Shown here: piece by piece, positions 60,981-64,000 of the stretch | Position numbering within the stretch: position 1 is the stretch's first letter | How the letters are laid out: every line of letters begins with the position of its first letter | Origin: Liolophura sinensis | Taxonomy: Eukaryota; Mollusca; Polyplacophora; Chitonida; Chitonidae | Assembly: GCF_032854445.1 (NCBI RefSeq) | Contig: NC_088306.1 | Span: 6,815,924-6,879,923 of the forward strand | Reading direction: 5' to 3' | DNA: 64,000 bases | Notes under the pieces: model-generated | Seen by the model: only the letters and a program-made list of their open reading frames with translations | What the model was told of the DNA's origin: nothing | The model's database searches: none | Position numbers and translations under genes: made by a program

Positions 60981-61490
60981 TTATACACGGCTTCACTGGA
61001 AAGAATGAAACCTTTCACTCCCTTTGATGCACCGCGGTCAGGAGGGAACTCTTGTAATGCAATTACCACAACCACTTTCAATTCTCAACTTGACTTTTTT
61101 CTCACAAAAAATATGATATTAGAAAAAATATATGGTTTCGTTTGATTTAGAAAATTGAACACGACCTGAACAAAAGCCGAACTTGCCATTTTTCTCTCTG
61201 TGGTTAACACAGTTTCAACCAACGTCACAATTTATTGGAGCACCAAACACCTCACGCTGTTTCAGATAGAATACTCAGCCTTGGTCGCAATACAATTTAG
61301 AGCTAGATTTTCTTTGATCGTCACAAATAACGGCGCATGTCGGCTTGCTTACACATGGCCTCATCACTATGGCCCTCTCGCGGAACTACACATTTCATCA
61401 GCATTGAGCAATAAAATTGTTTCTGGAGTTACGTTGTGTATACTTTACATAAAGAGAATACGTATGAATAAAGCATTATTAGAAACAAAT

Positions 61491-63010
61491 GTTAAGGTTT
61501 TTGTGTTTTGTGACATCACTTCCTGTCTGATCACCATGGCCGCCTGTGACCTCGGCTATATTTAAAATTTCTGTACAAACTTTGCTAGTCAGACAGTGAT
61601 GTAAAGCTAACGTAGAGAGGAGCGCATGCGCTGCGAGGAATATGATCTATGACAATCTAGGGTCGCGGAGCTTCCGGGGCCTAGGAACCTTCTGCACCTA
61701 ATGTGCTGCGATAGTTAAAACAGAATATTTGCGACAACTTAAAATGTGATTGAAAGCACACATACGAAATTATGTAAAAAATATGGATGGGGACATATCT
61801 GGTGCATGGAAGCATACCCGTAAAACGCCATTATAGTTGACCATTAACGTATTTATAAATGATGGACAAAAGTTATCTGTACACTGTAACAAAAATAACG
61901 TAAATTTTACAGCAATCGACTGTTGGGGTTGTCAACTAAGTACCTTCAAATTGACGCTGATCCTTGAAATAACTGTAAATGTCGTAAAGACTATTTACAG
62001 TTACCTTCGTAATTATAGGTATTGCACGCTATGAATTTGGTAATTAAGGGATTTACTGCAAACGTAAAACAACTCTTACCTTCCGGTTATGGTAGGACAT
62101 CGTAAAGATTACGGTATTAGTGTACCTTGTTTTTCTGTCCCAATCTGGTCCAGAGCTCTTTGCGATCTGCTATCATTTCTTTAACAGAAATTGACTAAGC
62201 AATTCACAGTAACATGGTAAGATGCACCATGGATTTTTGTCACAACAATCCAAGAGAAAACTTGCCCACTAAAAACACAGCCCTGACACTTGCTCTTGTC
62301 ACTATATTCCCGCACGCCATCTAGATTCCAAGAAGCATGCTAAGCTTGCTGTCAGCAGTGACAGTTGGGCAATTTTCAAATTCCTTGTGGATGGTCGGGT
62401 TTGAACTCTCTCCCCTGCTATGTTTGAGCGATTTTTAAGCATACGCCCTTGTCGACTACAGACCATTTCCCTCTCCCGAATCAAGTAAACTGATTTACCC
62501 TAAGACTACAAAAGCGAACGTCAGAAGGCTTTGTCAGCAACAGCTGTATGGGCGGGCGCAGTGTTGGAGGGCGCATATTTTTAACATAACACATATATTT
62601 TGTTCTCGTATATCACTCATAACAGGTTCCAGTGGCGGAATCAATACATGCGAAAACACTATTAGAGCGCGCGCCGTTTCAGGCTTAACTCGTCCTTGGT
62701 GTAACATGACACGAAATATCCCTCCCCGGTCCAGTTATCCCGAAAACGCGTTCACGACATTAGCGCAGTATGACTATACAGGGTGGCTATTGTACTGTCA
62801 AATTCTGCATCTAAATAGCTCTTTTGCATGTGTTCTGCATACTTTTCAAAACTTTGTGTTACCAAACGACGGTACGCCTTGCTTGAGGGCAAAACAACCA
62901 GGAGCAGTTTTTGGTCAAGTGTGAAGTCTGTATTGTAGTTGTATGGTAACTGCAAAAACCGACTGGAACAGTCTCCATAACATTCCATTGGCGGTTGTGA
63001 CAGGGACAAT
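61491..63010 (+). other. Upstream region of the NEK gene
   Basis: No coding region is supported here. It holds a 12-bp palindrome AGCGCATGCGCT (61621-61632) that resembles an NRF1 site, and a GC-rich patch around 62660. A degenerate tRNA-like stretch on the minus strand (62370-62480) contains GTTCAAACCC. The NEK promoter and any 5' untranslated exon should lie here, but I cannot place the start site. Confidence 0.4.
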
Positions 63011-63281
63011 ATGTCACACAAATATCAGCTGATTCGTGTGTTGGGCCGGGGAACTTTTGGCCAGGCTTGCTTGGTTCGTCGTAAGGGGACGCATAACTCC
63101 ACGGAGAAGAATTTGGTGGTGAAAAAAATCGAACTGCAGACACTGTGTGAGAAAGACTTGGATCAAGCTTTGACAGAAGTCGCCATTTTGGCTCGTTGTA
63201 AACACACCAATGTTATCCGATATTGCGAGGCGTTCGTGGAAAATGGCCTGCTGCATGTAGTTATGGAATTCGCTGACGGCG
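63011..63281 (+). CDS. NEK (NIMA-related) protein kinase, first coding exon, partial
   Basis: This is the N-terminal lobe of a serine/threonine kinase, 90 complete codons plus one base. Seen: the start MSHKYQLIRVLGRGTFG holds the glycine-rich loop GRGTFG (residues 12-17). VVKKIEL places the ATP-binding lysine at about residue 38. The helix-C glutamate is in ALTEVAIL (about residue 56). KHTNVIRYCEAF resembles the NEK 'HPNI' segment, and the hinge VVMEFADGG has methionine as gatekeeper. EFADGG just before the exon end matches the NEK hinge, normally followed by DL. The exon stops in phase 1 inside a glycine codon at G|GTAAGT, a near-ideal donor. The catalytic loop, DFG motif and C-terminal regions must lie beyond the window. 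NEK kinases act in cilia, centrosome and mitotic control; which NEK this is cannot be told. The ATG is chosen because the kinase domain starts right after it, as in NEK proteins. Confidence 0.88.
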
Positions 63282-64000
63282 GTAAGTCGATCTCTCTGAA
63301 AATTATAACATAATTGTGGTCAAAAAAGTAGAAAACTGTCAGACAGAATATTATCTGTTTACATAGCTTTAAGCTGTATGCCGTGCATGGAACAAACCCG
63401 GAATCCGATCGATATACCAACGAATACAAATATGCATACAACATCAGACATCGGGTTGGCGTTTGTTAAATGCAAAGAAAACACTAAAACAAAGTATATA
63501 TCACATTAAGAACCATTGAATACTGTCCAGGAAATTGCTTTGATGTATTTTTTAGGACTTTTTCCAACCGAGTGAAACCGTTTTAAAACATCAAATTATA
63601 CGGTGGTCTGTACTGACCCAGAGGGCATTATGACGTCACATTGACATTTTTGAGTGAAATAATTCATTCCAACATCCATTCAGCGAATGCAGTCATAGGT
63701 CTTTATGTATATGAGGGTATCTTGCTGTATATGTGTGTTATGTGGCAGAAACCTGATGTAAAGTTACTGGTTCTAATATAGTGAGAAATGTCCACCGTAG
63801 AATCCAAAGCTTCAAATTCATTTTACTGAAATAAATCCACTTATATTTATGGACAGTGTTTAATTTATGTCGATCTTACATTAACGTTAGCGTTTTCTTA
63901 AAGCTGTGGTTGCTGTTTATATCGCGTGGAAGAGTTTATCGTCGTAATTGTATGTTAGTCAACGACACATACTGCCGACGCCGAAATAATTGTGGTGTTA
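63282..64000 (+). other. Start of NEK intron 1
   Basis: The interval begins with GTAAGTCG after the kinase exon. The kinase frame meets stop codons soon after. No further NEK exon is recognisable before the window ends, so the intron is at least about 700 bp. Confidence 0.75.

Larger units (their letters stand above)
53700..61450 (+). repeat. Duplicated block Y (partner X)
   Basis: Colinear with X; see X for markers. Material found only in Y: a SINE-A at 55146-55405, 56927-58829 (with a reverse transcriptase remnant, a 57-bp repeat and an R1 copy), and the inverted-repeat element at 59865-60980. Confidence 0.85.

Noticed and set aside
1-61490. Many open frames of 60-130 codons on both strands
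   Set aside because: They lack domains and splice context, and many translate SINEs or repeated units (for example the same frame at 5735, 13172, 50396 and 58888). They are chance or repeat-derived frames.
62370-62480. Possible minus-strand tRNA-Ser-like sequence
   Set aside because: GTTCAAACCC and a CTTAAAAATC loop are suggestive, but the D arm and acceptor stem do not pair. At most it is a decayed tRNA-derived repeat.

Overview
The window looks like non-coding, repeat-dense DNA from a marine invertebrate, most likely a mollusc or another lophotrochozoan. This is inferred from AT-rich composition, dense short tRNA-derived SINEs, (ATAA)n-tailed elements, TAGGCCTA-rich stretches, and an intron-split animal-type NEK kinase exon at the right edge. 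There are no bacterial operons, no rRNA, and no tRNA gene that I believe is functional. Most open reading frames of 60-130 codons here are chance frames or lie inside repeats.

Layout. Positions 1-18465 are a tandem array of three non-coding units (A 1-6352, B 6353-13789, C 13790-18465, the last one incomplete), about 5.7 kb each once later insertions are removed. The left part of B is nearly identical to C and the right part to A, the pattern expected from one unequal crossover. Positions 18466-23760 hold scattered SINEs and old repeats. A 43-bp minisatellite with higher-order structure lies at 24236-24870. At 26372-27854 (minus) is a decayed coding region for an unrecognised membrane glycoprotein-like protein; its 3' end is copied into the minisatellite flank. 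Positions 28100-33300 hold a solo LTR with target duplication, several SINEs and a reverse transcriptase remnant.

Positions 34000-38420 and 40260-43770 are diverged copies of one another (P and Q). P carries a 1.57-kb element with long inverted repeats, and Q is the empty site. Positions 47380-52200 and 53700-61450 are a second diverged pair (X and Y). Y carries a 1116-bp inverted-repeat element flanked by TTAT, and X shows the empty site. Y also contains a second reverse transcriptase remnant and a 57-bp tandem repeat. A Tc1-like transposase fragment lies at 45294-45581.

The only confident host gene is at the end: the first coding exon (63011-63281) of a NEK-family protein kinase, followed by a GTAAGT donor and the start of its intron. 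I see no clear undescribed functional system. The more notable points are the crossover mosaic, the two inverted-repeat elements with paralogous empty sites, the splice-site-like minisatellite, and the decayed glycoprotein-like gene.
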